Of a stretch of DNA of 64,000 bases, positions 23,380-35,316 are shown one piece after another. A program made the position numbers and the translations under genes. Numbering within the stretch: the stretch's first letter is position 1; every line of letters starts with the position of its first letter. The stretch is from Medicago truncatula. Its lineage: Eukaryota; Streptophyta; Magnoliopsida; Fabales; Fabaceae. Location: assembly GCF_003473485.1 (NCBI RefSeq), contig NC_053044.1, positions 6,584,501 through 6,648,500 of the forward strand. The letters run 5' to 3'. The notes beneath the pieces were generated by a model. The model worked only from the letters and a program-made list of their open reading frames with translations. It ran no database searches and was not told the origin of the DNA.

Positions 23380-23910
23380 GACTCTTAAATAATGTCATAA
23401 AGTCGGTTGATAGAATTTTCAAAAGATAAATTCAAAGGCTTTGCTTTCAACCACTAAAAGACCCTAACTTTCGCTTTATCCAACACAAGTAAGGTATAGA
23501 AGCTTCCTTTTGACGAAATATACAAGAGTTTATTTCCTTCTAAATAACTCAAACACAAATCATCAAATGAAGACATGAACGGATCTCTTTAGAAAACAAA
23601 ATAGAACCGTTAAATTGAAGAATATGATTAAAAGGAGACATCGGAAGAACACAAGAAATACATAATCACCTCAAAACAAGTAGTCAGATATTCCCAAAGA
23701 ATGCACACCTAAATAAAAAACGATCAATGTTTTCATCCAATCCACAACCACCAACACTTAATGTAGAATCATAATGTAGTACCATGCGGCAAACCATGTT
23801 ATCCTTAGTTGGAGTCCTATTGATCAACAAACTTCACGCAAACAAAGAAACCTTCAACGAGGAAACTTTGTTCCAAATGATGTCCGAGAAAGTTGAAGGT
23901 GTGTCGTACT
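23380..23910 (-). pseudogene. LINE zf-RVT fragment
   Basis: The minus strand from about 23905 reads IIWNKVSSLKVSLFA, stop, SLLINRTPTKDNM, then SVGGCGLDENIDRFLFRCAFFGNIW. This is the zinc-binding reverse-transcriptase C-terminal domain of plant LINEs. A TGA replaces a Trp codon and further stops follow. No tail or boundaries were found. Confidence 0.65.
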
Positions 23911-24009
23911 TCATAGTAATCAACAAATTATATACTACTTCCTACCCATCTTCGTCAAAATATCATCCCAATCCACACATATCAGCAACCGTCACCAAAT
24001 GATTCTTAG

Positions 24010-25047
24010 AAACCTCAATAAGTATTCTAATCTTAACGCATAAATTACATTTATTATTATTATTATTATTAATATCATTATTGTTATTAATGAGTTTTTT
24101 TTTGTATTCATCAGTAATTTTTAGAGGAAAAATGGATTTTTTTTTTTTTAAATGAAAGAAAAGTAGATTAAAGAAAAGGAAAGACAACAATCTTGGATAA
24201 AAAATTATGAGTTAGTAAGTACATATAAAATTGTACACCAACCCTAAAGGGTAATAAAGACAATGTCAAAAACATAGATAAGTGGAGAAGCCCTAACATG
24301 TAAAAACAAAAACAACATACTACCATAAACTGAAGTTGTTTGGATGGAAATCAAAATCTGAAGCACATGGATACACGACACGAGCACAACCCAGCGAACC
24401 CACATACGAGAACAAAACCAGATTGCAAAAAAATATGGTGTGTGACCATTCTACCCCAAATAAAATCACAAACCACAAACGATCCAAACAAACATGAATT
24501 CAAATATTGAAAGCAAACCAATGAAGTTGACCACCAACACATAATCATATCATGAACTAACAACTAACTACGACGAAATCACGACAACAACAAGCAACAA
24601 CGACCATTAAATGATTTGAAACGCCGAAAAGCTTCCAGTTCACAAACTCAAGGCCCTTTGAAGACAACTGTTCGAAGGTAAAAGCCAACAATGGAGCAAA
24701 CTAGAACCCATTGGAAACTACACAAAGACATGTACCCGATAACGAGAACGCATAAGACGGTCTGAGAAACCCAAATGGTGGATTTCAAGAAGCAACAGCT
24801 AACACCAGGAAAGAAACAACAACATCACAAAGAATCAACAACCATAAAGTGCATGAGGGATCTGCAAATGAACCCACCACTCAAGCTCATAAAAGAACGA
24901 ATCAGATTAAAAAAAAAATCACGCCAGATCTAACGATCCTGGATCGAACAACCCCCGATTTAAAACCAGTAGTGAACCCACAAGCTAAGCCAAAGTCAAA
25001 CTTAACGAGAGAGATATAAAGAGTGGGGGAGAGATAGAGTGAGATAG

Positions 25048-25090
<43 letters not shown>

Positions 25091-25810
25091 AAAGTTTGTT
25101 TGAATAAGCAATAATTTGATGATCTCGCACAAAAACTGGCAACTGCTTGCAACAACCCCAACTAGGGTTTGAAAGAGTTGTTATAGAGGAGAGAGACCTC
25201 CAAAGATGAGCACCAGATCGGAACCCTACACTTATCAAATCTAGCTTTATTATAGCATAACCATTCACCCAAATAACATTTAAAACATTACTAAGAATCA
25301 CATCCTAGCATTGAGAGGGCAATTCTTGTTCACGAAAAAAAGGATTTATGAGAAGCAAAATGTCCACATGACAATTGGCTAAAATTGAGCCTAACCAATT
25401 TCAAAGTAAAGGGACTTGCACAAAATACATTATCTAAAACCTCAACAATAGCACCGCAAAGGCCATACAACCGTTATACAACCACGCTATCAGAGATTAT
25501 CAATAGAGTTCGAATCTAGATTCTTTTGATCAATTCTCCTGAACTTGATTATATTAACCACTTGTGTCAAATCAACGTTCATGTTAAGTTGATATACTAG
25601 AAAGAATATACAATGCTTTGTATATATGTGTATAAGTAGAAATGATTATATTTTTTTTTGGTAATAAAAGTGGAAATGATTTATATGAATATGAATATAA
25701 AACTCACATGACTTTTACAACAACGAGAATACAAATATACAATCAATGAGAATGTAAAATTTTATTGCTAAATAGTCCTTGGACAAAGGACAAATTATTC
25801 TCAAACATAC
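24010..25810. other. Intergenic DNA with microsatellites
   Basis: Contains a TTA-type repeat at about 24050-24085 and (GA)n at about 25056-25087. The minus-strand frames across the GA tract are low-complexity artefacts. The A-rich stretch 24540-24900 looks like the reverse strand of an unidentified repeat. No gene recognised. Confidence 0.5.
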
Positions 25811-25939
25811 TTGTTATTTTACATTTATTTATTTTATTAAAAAAGGATACCAATTGTTATTTTACATTTATTTATTTTCTTAAAAAAGGATACCAATTGT
25901 TATTTTACATTTATTTATTTTATTAAAAGAGGGAACCAA
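25811..25939. repeat. Tandem repeat, 43-bp unit x 3
   Basis: Three near-identical copies of a unit beginning TTGTTATTTTACATTTATTT, starting at 25811, 25854 and 25897. It lies just downstream of the MADS-box gene. Confidence 0.9.
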
Positions 25940-26021
25940 TAGGAAGAATAAAACTAGTGAGGTGCCGTTATGTGATTCACTCCTTTGGATCCAAAACCAA
26001 GCTCAAATGAAAATAAAAAAT

Positions 26022-26672
26022 TCAAAGATACCCATTCCGAAATCCAAGATAATAGGCATTAGGAAGTGGGGGAGCAATATTAATCCCAAATTTGTTGTCA
26101 AGGGAATCATAACGTACAAATCCACTTGCTCCCATATTTGATGAAGACGCATTAGATTGTTCCATCATGCATTTGTTAGCAAATTTTCCAATGTTCTTCT
26201 TCAGCCCATCAATAGAACCCTTTAATTGAACCAATTCATTCAGGCCAAGCTCATCAATAGGGCTCTCCCACCAAAATTGCCTTTGCCTAGCTTTCCTCAT
26301 GTGCTCAATCTCTTCCCCTTGTTTCTTTTCAATCTCCAAATGGTTAAGAAGTTGAGTCAATTGGATGTTGAGATCGCGCACATTAGCATTTCTATGAGCC
26401 TCGACAAGTTGGTGAGCACCAGATTCTTGTGGAGGATTGCGAGTCAAATAACGATCGACGATCGACTCAACTTCTGGATGACCAAAAGAGAATGCCTTAT
26501 CAGCAGGAGAGAAAACAACGATCGCAATCTCAACACCACACAGAGTGCAAAGTTCACTAGCTTTTTTGAATAGTCCTGAACGACGTTTAGAGAAAGTAAC
26601 TTGTAAATGGCTTTTTTTGGGTATTTTTTCAATAGGGATTTTTTGTCTACCTAAACTAGTCTTCTTTGACAT
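26022..26672 (-). CDS. Type I MADS-box protein, AGL62-like
   Basis: Nuclear DNA-binding transcription factor; Arabidopsis AGL62-type M-alpha proteins act in endosperm development, and a similar role is inferred only. A single exon of 216 residues, as usual for type I genes. The MADS domain is about residues 8-67, with GRQKIPIEKI, TFSKRRSGLFKKASEL and CGVEIAIVVFSP. A following helical, charged stretch (~95-160) suits dimerisation; there is no K-box. The start was chosen at 26672, giving MSKKTSLGRQK, because a TATATATAT box at 26775-26783 would place transcription start near or below the upstream in-frame ATG at 26771. Confidence 0.9.
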   Translation of the reverse strand: MSKKTSLGRQKIPIEKIPKKSHLQVTFSKRRSGLFKKASELCTLCGVEIAIVVFSPADKAFSFGHPEVESIVDRYLTRNPPQESGAHQLVEAHRNANVRDLNIQLTQLLNHLEIEKKQGEEIEHMRKARQRQFWWESPIDELGLNELVQLKGSIDGLKKNIGKFANKCMMEQSNASSSNMGASGFVRYDSLDNKFGINIAPPLPNAYYLGFRNGYL

Positions 26673-26774
26673 GGTGGAAAAAAATGGGTTGTGAAAGAGA
26701 AATGGAAGAATAAGAAGAAAGACCGAAAACTTTTTGTTTTGTTGTTGGTCTTCATGTGTGGAAACTAACATCAG

Positions 26775-26783
26775 TATATATAT
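26775..26783 (-). promoter_or_regulatory. TATA box of the MADS-box gene
   Basis: TATATATAT on the minus strand, about 100 bases before the chosen ATG. Confidence 0.5.
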
Positions 26784-26784
26784 T

Positions 26785-27349
26785 GCCAGATCTTTGATTT
26801 AGACATAACCCAATTAATTTTCCTTTTGATGTGTTTTATTTCTTTTTATTAATTAGTCTAAAACTAGGAAGTTATATAATCTTTAATCTTAATACCCAAT
26901 TGATATGTGAGAAGGATTTGGTTGGCATCATAAAGGGATATTTATCATTGCAATACTACACTTCTGTAAAAGAAAAACATGATTGCAATATTACAAGACA
27001 ATAAAAAAAACTATTATATTCTCGATATTTAAAGCATTATATGTTAATGAGTTTTTTCCTGTCAATTTTTTTATGTGCCTTGTATAGATAAGTTTTTAAT
27101 TTTAATTTTTTTTTGAAGAAAAGTTTTTAATTGAAATCCATATATTTAAAATCATATTACAATTTATTTACTGTATTAAAAATGATTTAAATTTTTTAAA
27201 ATTACAATATTAATAATACTAGAAAAATTAAAATATTATAGAACTAGAAATATTATAAACGTTTTTTACACTGAAATATTACATTTTTAAAGACTATAAT
27301 ATAAATATTATTTTAGAGAAGGTTGTCCTAACTACTCTAGCATTGCCTC
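26785..27349. other. AT-rich intergenic DNA
   Basis: No gene or bounded repeat recognised. Confidence 0.5.
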
Positions 27350-30250
27350 CAACAAGGTTTAATATTAAAAATCTAATCAACATAATTGTTTTTCTTTAAA
27401 TAGGTTTTATAAAATATATTTTCGATATAAATTTATTTCCTATATCATTAAAATGAGATAATATATTTTCATGGAGATTATTCTCAATCAAAACAATTTT
27501 TAAAAGGTGACGTATGTAGCCACGTAGGCCTCTTATTTTTTTAATGTTTGATTTGTTAACAAAAATGGCTTCTGTTTTTTTCCCTTTGAAGGTTGGCCAG
27601 CATTGATTCATTTAAATAGCTTTTTTTTCTCCTTTGAAGGTTGACCTGCAAAATATTTTTCATTGATTCATTTAAATATCTTTTTCATTTAAAAATAGAG
27701 AAACTTATATATTTTGAAGGTTACATTCCAATTTCGCTATACACATTAATAGGAGGATTTGATAATCAAATATCAATGGTTGAAATTGCATTTTTTATCT
27801 TTGCGCTTGTGGCAATGACGTAGCTAGTAAAGTTTTAATTCGAAGCGCGTCTATTAATGGTTGAAAACTATTTTTAGACCTCCATAGCCTAGGGTTCTAA
27901 AAGGACTCCCTTATGCATGAAGTTTTGAAAGAAAAATTGTCATTCTCTGCGTTGTTCAACTTAGAAAAACCGAATATGATACAACTTAGCTATAATCGTA
28001 ATTTGTTAAATTAAAGATGATGTGAACTACTATAAACAAGTGAAACAAAAAGATATGGTGCTTTTTTATGTGTATATTTAGAAGACTTAAAATGAAGACT
28101 TCATATAATGTTGTAGACTAAAATTAGAACTTTTGGCAAATTGAACAACTATTTATTTAGTATTTATCTTTGTCTGCAAACTAAATTTCCAAATTTCAGC
28201 AAGGCTTGAAATTTTGTTTTTGATTGGGCTTCATAAAAATTTAGGCAGCATCTAACACGTAATATACCTCTTGAACTTTCCTGTTACAATCAGTTACTAA
28301 AATAAGCTTACTCATTTGGAAATGTTTTTTCTTTGGAATAAAAGAGAGCTAAGCCCCAATTTGGAAGTGTTTTTTTAAAAAACATTAATAAGCCAAAATA
28401 ATTTGAATAAGAGGATGGCTGGAGAAAATAATATTAAGTTAGGGTTGGAGTTGTTGGAGCTATGCGAAGAATGGAGACGAAGAGCGAAGAAGATCATAAC
28501 TGATCAGGATCAAAAAATAATGACGATAATGAAGAATGATGAACACGGAGAAGAAGAATAAAATTTGAGAATTTAGAGTTGACTCGCTCAAGTCAATTGT
28601 TACTTGAGTTGGGTTATATTGAAATATTTGACCAAAATCTGATTTAAATGTTGACAAGAAAAGAAATATATAAAAAGTAAGGAGTGTTAAGAAAATTTTG
28701 TTAAGGAAGTTTAGATTTTTTTGTCTAAGTAGTTTAGTGGTTAAAATTCACCTTTTTTAAGATGAATAAGTGTGATGTATGGAGTTCAAACTCCGACCTC
28801 TGCATATAATAATGCATGTGTCTGTCAACCGATCTATATTTACGGGGACTAAGAAATTCTAGTTCAAAGTAAGAGGAAAATATAGTTAACCCGTATGCTA
28901 CATCAATATTATGAGAGTGTTGAGATGTCCTTAATTATTTGGGGGTGTAATTTCATTAGAATTTAGAGTCCCAACAATAAGGTTGCAGTTTCTCATCTTC
29001 GCTTAAAAAAGGATACAAAGATATTCCATAATGGGAGCATTTACATTTTTTTTAGCAAATAATGGGAGCATTTATATAAAATCGTATTTTTGGATGAAAA
29101 TTACATGAATAAAATTTCTACAAAATCACGTGAAATGTATTGAAGGGAAAATGATTAATTAAGAAATGGATTTGAGGAGGTAGAACAAAGGGAAAAGGTA
29201 AATTTTTAAAATAGTGAAAAAGTAATGAAGTAGGATAAAACTAGAAAGTAAAGTGAAAAATATATTTTTCTTGGTTATTTACTATATTGAAATATTTTTC
29301 ATTATTTTATTTAATTATTTCTTTGTGTGGACTTTTTTCCATCTTCACTAGATTATCACCCATAGTTGAAACATAGATAAAAAACGACAGGGTAAGGAAA
29401 GAGAAATGATTTCAAAATGCTTATCTAACTAGATTATTAATGACATCTTGTAAAAGAAACAATCTCATCTTAATGTTTTCTTCTTCTTCTTAAGATTAAT
29501 TAAGTTCAAGATTATGAAGTTATAAAATCTTTAATGTTAATTCATATGATTATAGGAAACCCTCTTGTTCTTCTTGTTGGACATTATTAGAAGATTCTGA
29601 CTTTTGCAAAATCAATAATAATTGTGGGGTGTCAAATATACTTTGTTGCGATGTGAATTTAACCTTAAAATCCTTATGTTAATTAGACTAAACAAGTAAT
29701 TAGATTCAAAAGATTTTTTTCTTAAATATATACACGGAATATAGACTTTATTAAATAAGATTAGTACACTCCTAAAAAATTTAGTACTAAGAAGTTGGTT
29801 AGCTAACTATCGGTTATGTTCCAAATTTCTAATTTCACTCTATACATAAAAGAGGGATTTTACACAAATGTTTTGTTAACGGTTGGTTGATTGTTATTGG
29901 TATTCATCCGTTTGGATCTAAGGAGATGGGTGATTGAGTTTGGGAAAGATCCGTTGTGTAGAGGGAACGAGTTTTAGTTTGTTTGCTGCCAATCCTTCTT
30001 GTTTCAGGGAGGTGGTGTATTTACATGCGTTTCAATGCCCAAATCAGTAAGGGGTTCAAGAGATTATGCGGTTGTATAGATCTCATACCTAACTAATGAC
30101 TTGAGCAAAGGTTTATATAGTGGATAAGTAGAATTCTAGCCCATAGTCATTTACCTAGACAACTGTCCTAAAGAGGACGTGCGTGACCATCGGAGTGGAC
30201 TGCTGCATAAGTCTCAGACTGAGAGGTGAAGAACCCTCAGACCAGACCAT
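27350..30250. repeat. Segmental duplication, copy A (~2.9 kb)
   Basis: Co-linear with copy B (31941-35316) from AATATTAAAAATCTAATCAA at its left edge through GACGTGCGTGACCATCGGAG near 30178. Shared landmarks include GATGATGTGAACTACTATAAA (28016 and 32997), GGACATTATTAGAAGATT and the GCCGCCAATCC-type segment near the right edge. No intact gene is inside. A 65-aa minus-strand frame (28657-28460) also occurs in copy B, but duplication alone explains that. Confidence 0.88.
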
Positions 30251-30665
30251 TATCTAGTGGGGCTAGGGCATGCCATCTTATGTTGTCTTCTGCACCTGAG
30301 CCCCGGGTTGGACCCAAACCCAATTAGATTGGACATTGGACCAGTCCGAAACATGTATCATCTAGTCTAGTATACTATACTATATGCAAAATCAAAAGAA
30401 ATTATTAATAGTAATCTATGTTGTTGTGTCCATCATAATTTATTTTACGAAAATTTTACTCAATAATTATCCATATCATCATTTTTTTTTTGTGGTGGTC
30501 TTGGTTTAAACCCTGAACCTTGCATATATTATGCATTGTTCCTACCAACATATATCATCTATGTTGTTGTTTTTCATATAATTTATAATTTATTTTAAGA
30601 AAAATTCGGAGGCTTTTGAAAGGTAAGAATAACCAATTAGGAATCACACCTGGGCAAAGGACGAT
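30251..30665. repeat. Copy 1 of the RRP15 upstream repeat with a 76-bp flank
   Basis: 30350-30665 (GAAACATGTATCATCTAG... CACACCTGGGCAAAGG) recurs at 30988-31313 and, diverged, at 38236-39080 just upstream of the RRP15-like gene. The preceding segment at about 30268-30343 (GCATGCCATCTTATGTTG... GGACATTGGACC) recurs inverted at 30915-30990. Confidence 0.8.
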
Positions 30666-30673
30666 GCTGAAAT

Positions 30674-31917
30674 CATAGTTTTGAAAATCGGACCGGACCG
30701 GCCGGTTGAACTGGTCCGACCAAGAACCGGTGGGGTGACCGGTTCGAGTTGATAAACGGATCGGTCATGTAATTAAACCGGATTGAACCGGCGTGACTCG
30801 GTCAAATTCGGAAAAAACCGGTGAACCGACGGGTTTGACAAACCGGACCGGTTTGAAGTAAAGCAGAACTTAATTGAATTAATTAAGCCAAAAAATGGCA
30901 ACGCTGGGTGTTGCTGGTCCAATGTCCAATCTAATTGGGTTTGGGTCCAACCCGGGGCTCAGGTGCAGAAGACAACATAAGATGGCATGCCCGAAACATG
31001 TATCATCTAGTCTAGTATACTATACTATACTACTATATGCAAAATCAAAAGAAATTATTAATAGTAATCTATGTTGTTGTGTCTATCATAATTTATTTTA
31101 CGAAAATTTTACTCAATAATTATCCATATCATCATTTTTTTTGTGGTGGTCGAGGTTTGAACCCCGAACCTTGCATATATTATGCATTGTTCCTACCAAC
31201 ATACATCATCTATGTTGTTGTTTTTCATATAATTTATAATTTATTTTAAGAAAAATTCGGAGGCTTTTGAAAGGTAAGAATAACCAATTAGGAATCACAC
31301 CTGGGCAAAGGGCGATAAAAATGGCAACGCTGGGTGTTGAACCCACACCCCCCAGCTTTCAAGGCAATCACTTATCGACTGTAACATGAACCTCTTTTGT
31401 TTTAAAATTACTTCTTATTATTTATATATAATAACTGAACAATTTTTTTTAGGGGAACGAAGTACACTCTATTTTTTTTAAGTAACCAAGCACACTCTTA
31501 TCATTTAAATATTATTGTCCGACATCTCAAATATTTTAATAAACTTTTTTTTTTTACAATATTTTTTTTGAAAGAATTTTTTATTTTACTATATTTATTT
31601 GAATATGTATTACTCTCTTCGTCCATATATTTAAACACCCGTTTGATTTTATTTTTGTCCTTAAATGTAAACCTTTTTTAAATTACAACACTCATTATTA
31701 TTTTAGTTTCTAAAGTGACCGAGTCACCGATTCAATCCGAGTTAATCCGGTTAAATAACTATATAAATTTAATCTAAGGACCGAGTTATCTAACCGAGTC
31801 ATCCGAGTGGTTCTGATTCAGTTATGCGGTTCGACCAATGACTCAGTGGTTCGACCATTGACCCATTGACCCAGTACCCCCGCCGAGTCGATGACCGAGC
31901 CGAGTTTTAAAACTATG
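30674..31917. mobile_element. hAT-like element with internal filler DNA
   Basis: The left end is CATAGTTTTGAAAATCGG; the right end, read in reverse, is CATAGTTTTAAAACTCGG. A perfect 8-bp TSD, GCTGAAAT, is at 30666-30673 and 31918-31925, the hAT size. The outer ~200 bp at each end are rich in ACCGG/CCGAG motifs. The middle (about 30860-31710) is foreign: a duplicated and partly inverted copy of the left flank (30915-31316) and part of a Stowaway-like end near 31610. No transposase. Confidence 0.72.
30915..31340. repeat. Inserted duplicate of flanking DNA
   Basis: Joins an inverted copy of 30268-30343 to a direct copy of 30350-30665. AAATGGCAACGCTGGGTGTTG occurs at both edges (about 30893 and 31319), like a long target duplication or repair junction. 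Confidence 0.75.
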
Positions 31918-31963
31918 GCTGAAATTTCTTAAAAGCTCATCAACAAAGTTTAATATTAAAAAT

Positions 31964-32222
31964 AGGCAAAATTACACAATTAGTCCCTTAACTTTATATT
32001 AGATAACACTTTCATCCTTTATCTTTTTTTTGTCACGATTTAGTCCTTTATGTTATAAAATGACAATATCTTATCATTTTTTATGAGATTTTTTTCAAAG
32101 AAATTTGATTTTCTAGACTTGTATATTTTATAACATAGAGGACTAAATCGTGACAAAAAAAAAAATAAAGGACGAAAGTGTTACCTAAAATAAAGTTAAG
32201 AGACTAATTGTGTAATTTTGCC
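31964..32222. mobile_element. Fold-back MITE with ~100-bp inverted arms
   Basis: 259 bp. The left arm, starting AGGCAAAATTACACAATTAG, and the right arm ending in its reverse complement match over about 100 bp, so most of the element is a hairpin. The TSD TTAAAAAT is at 31956-31963 and 32223-32230; 8 bp suggests hAT. Confidence 0.82.
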
Positions 32223-32242
32223 TTAAAAATATAATCAACATA

Positions 32243-32382
32243 TCTCTGTGAGCTTAGTTCAGTTGGTAGGGATATTGCATATTATATGCAGGGGCCGGAG
32301 TTCGAACCCCGGACGACCCATTTCTCCACATTAAAAATATGTGAGCTCTAGCCACTAGGCTACTAGAAAAAAAAAAAATTTC
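32243..32382 (+). mobile_element. tRNA-derived SINE
   Basis: Has an A-box-like TTAGTTCAGTTGG and a B-box GAGTTCGAACCCC, then a non-tRNA body (GTGAGCTCTAGCCACTAGGC) and an A-rich tail. The 11-bp TSD TAATCAACATA is at 32232-32242 and 32383-32393. Second copy at 61574. Confidence 0.85.
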
Positions 32383-35316
32383 TAATCAACATAATTGTTT
32401 TCTTTATCTTGTCAAAAAAAAAAAAATCGCTTTCTTTATATAGGTTTTATAAAAGATATTTTCAATATAAATTTATTTACTATAATCATTAAAATGAGAT
32501 AATATATTTTCATGGAGATTATTCTCAGTCAAAACAATTTTTAAAAGGTGACGTACGTAGGACTATTTTTTTTAATGTTTGATTTGTTAACAAAAATGGC
32601 TTTCTTTTTTCCTTTGAAGGTTGGCCAGCAAAATATTTTCCATTGATTCATTAAAATATCTATTTTCATTTAAAAAAAGAGATATTTATATGTTTTGAAG
32701 GTTACATTCCAATTTCGCTATACACATTATTAGGAGGATTTGGTAATCAAATATCAATGGTTGAAATTGCATTTTTTATCTTTGCGCTTGTGGCAATGAC
32801 GTAGCTAGTAAAGTTTTAATTCGAAGCGCGTCTATTAATGGTTGAAAACTATTTTTAAACCTCCATAGCCTAGGGTTTTAAAAGGACTTCCTCATGCCTG
32901 AAGTTTTGAAAGAAAAGTTGTCATTCTCTGCATTGTTCAACTTGAAAAAACCGAATATGATACAACTTAGCTATAATCGTAATCTGTTAAATTAAAGATG
33001 ATGTGAACTACTATAAACAAGTGAAACAAAAAGATATGGTGCTTTTTTATGTGTATATTTAGAAGACTTAAAATGAAGACTTCATATAATGTTGTAGACT
33101 AAAATTAGAACTTTAGGCAAATTGAACTACTATTTATTTAGTATTTATCTTTGTCTGCTGACTAAATTTCCAAATTTCAGCAAGACTGGAAATTTTGTTT
33201 TCGATTGGGATTCATAAAAAATTTAGGCAGCATCTAACAAGTAATATACCTCTTGAACTTTCCAGTTACAATCAATTACTAAAATAAGCTTACTCATTTG
33301 GAAATGTTTCTTCTTTGGAATAAAAGAGAATGCCCCAATTTGGAAGTGTTTATTTAAAAAGATTAATAGGCAAAAATAATTTGAATAAAAGGATGGTTCC
33401 TTAGAAGATAATATTATGTTGGGGTTGGTATTGTTGGATCTATGTGAAGAATGGATATGAAGAGCGAAGAAGATGACAACTCAGGTTTAAGAAATAATGA
33501 CGATGGTGAAGAATGATGAAAACGGAGAAGAAGAATAAAATTTGGGAATTTAGAGTTGACTCACTCAAGTCAATTGTTACTTGAGTTGGGTTATATTGAA
33601 ATATTTGACCCAAATCTGGTTTAAATGTTGACATGAAAAGAAATATCTAAAAAGTAAGGAGTTCGAGGTAAATAAGTAGAGTGTTTGGAGTTCAAATCTC
33701 GAACTCTGTATATAACAATGTATGTGATCTCTGTCAACTGAGTTATGTTCACAGGGATTAAGAAAGTCTGGTTTAAAAGTAAGAGAAAAAAATAGTTAGC
33801 TCGTATGCTATATCAATATTACGAGAGTGATGAGATGTCCTTAATTATTTGTGGGTGTGTTTTCATTGGAGTTTAGAGTCTCAACAATAAGGTTGCAGTT
33901 TCTTATCTTTGCTTAAAAAAGTATTCAGAAATATTCCATAATGGGATCATTTGCAAGCCAATAATGGGAGCATTTATATAAAATCGTACTTTTGGATGAA
34001 AATTACATGAATAAAATTTCTACAAAATCACATGAAAGGTATTGAAGGGAAAATGATTAATAAAGAAATGGATTTGAGGAGGTAGAACAAAGGGAAAAGG
34101 TAAAATTTTTAAATACAGGGAAAAGTAATGAAGTAGGATAAAACTAGAAGGTAAAGTGAAAATAGTTTTCTTGGTTATTTACTATAATGAAATATTTCTC
34201 AATATTTTCATTTAATTATTTCTTTGTATGTACATTTTCCATCTCAACTAGATTGTCACCCATAGTTGAAACATAGATAACAATGACAGGGAAATGAAAG
34301 AGAAAAAAGAAAAATGGTTTTTTAAAAAATAAAAATAGCATGATAGTTTTTTTTTTGTAATGTGTTGTCATTTATAAATGGGTATAAACCTGATTTTATT
34401 AAGTTTTTTTTGCCTCGAATGCACTAACTAGATTTTTTTTTTTACCAAGAAGCACTAACTAGATTATTAATCACATCTTGTAAAAGAAACAATCTTATCT
34501 TAATGTTTTCTTCTTCTTATAATTGATTATGTTCAAGATTATGAAGTTATAAAATCTTTAATATTAAAGCATATGATTATATGAAAGTTGAAACCCTCTT
34601 GTTCTCCTTGTTGGACATTATTAGAAGATTTTGACTTTTGCAAAATCAATAATAATTGCGGGGTGTCAAATATACTTTGTTCCAACGTGAATTTAATCTT
34701 AAAATCCTTAGGTTAATTGAACTAAACAAGTAATTAGATTCAAAAGATTTTTTCATAAATATATACACGAAATATAGACTTTATTAAATAAGATTAGTAC
34801 ACCCCTAAAACAAAGTACTAAGAAGTGCGGTAGTTCTTTAAAAAGAAAGTATAAAAAGTGCGGTAGTTAACTATCGGTGATGTTCCAATTTCACTTTATA
34901 CATAAAGAGGGTTTTTAAACAAATATTTTGTTAACGGTTTGTTGATTATTATTGGTATACATCCATTGGGATCTAAGGAGATTGGTGATTAGGTTTGGGT
35001 GAGATTCATTGTGTAGAGGGATCGAGCTTTAGTCCGTCTGCCGCCAATCCTTCTTGTTTGAGGAAGGTGATGTACCTGCATGCGCTTCGACGTCCAAAGT
35101 CAGTAGAGGGTTCAAGAGATTATGTGGTTGTACAGGGGTAAGAAGTGTCACATCTGACCCAAGACTTGAGCAAGGGTATATATGGTGGATAAGTAGGTTT
35201 TAGCCCGTAGTCATTTACCTTGACAGTTGTCCTAAAGAGGACGTGAGTGACCATCGGAGTGGTCTCCTATATAAGACTCAGACTGGGAGGTGATGAACCC
35301 TCATACCAGAACATGA

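Larger units (their letters stand above)
31941..35316. repeat. Segmental duplication, copy B (~3.4 kb with insertions)
   Basis: Direct copy of 27350-30250 lying about 5 kb downstream. It is longer because a fold-back MITE (31964-32222) and a SINE (32243-32382) inserted into its left end, each with a TSD. Copy A shows the matching empty sites: AATATTAAAAATCTAATCAA is continuous there. Confidence 0.88.

Noticed and set aside
24902..25301. ORFs with Ser-Leu repeats
   Set aside because: Product of a (GA)n microsatellite read on the minus strand.
26673..26771. Upstream in-frame ATG extending the MADS protein by 33 aa
   Set aside because: It lies within a few bases of the TATA box, so it is probably not transcribed; the extension is not MADS-like.
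28460..28657. 65-aa minus-strand ORF, also present at 33440-33634
   Set aside because: Conservation is explained by the segmental duplication. No domain, and the flanks are equally conserved.
31603..31690. Complete Stowaway MITE
   Set aside because: Only one end-like sequence (ACTCTCTTCGTCCATA) was found; no matching right terminus.
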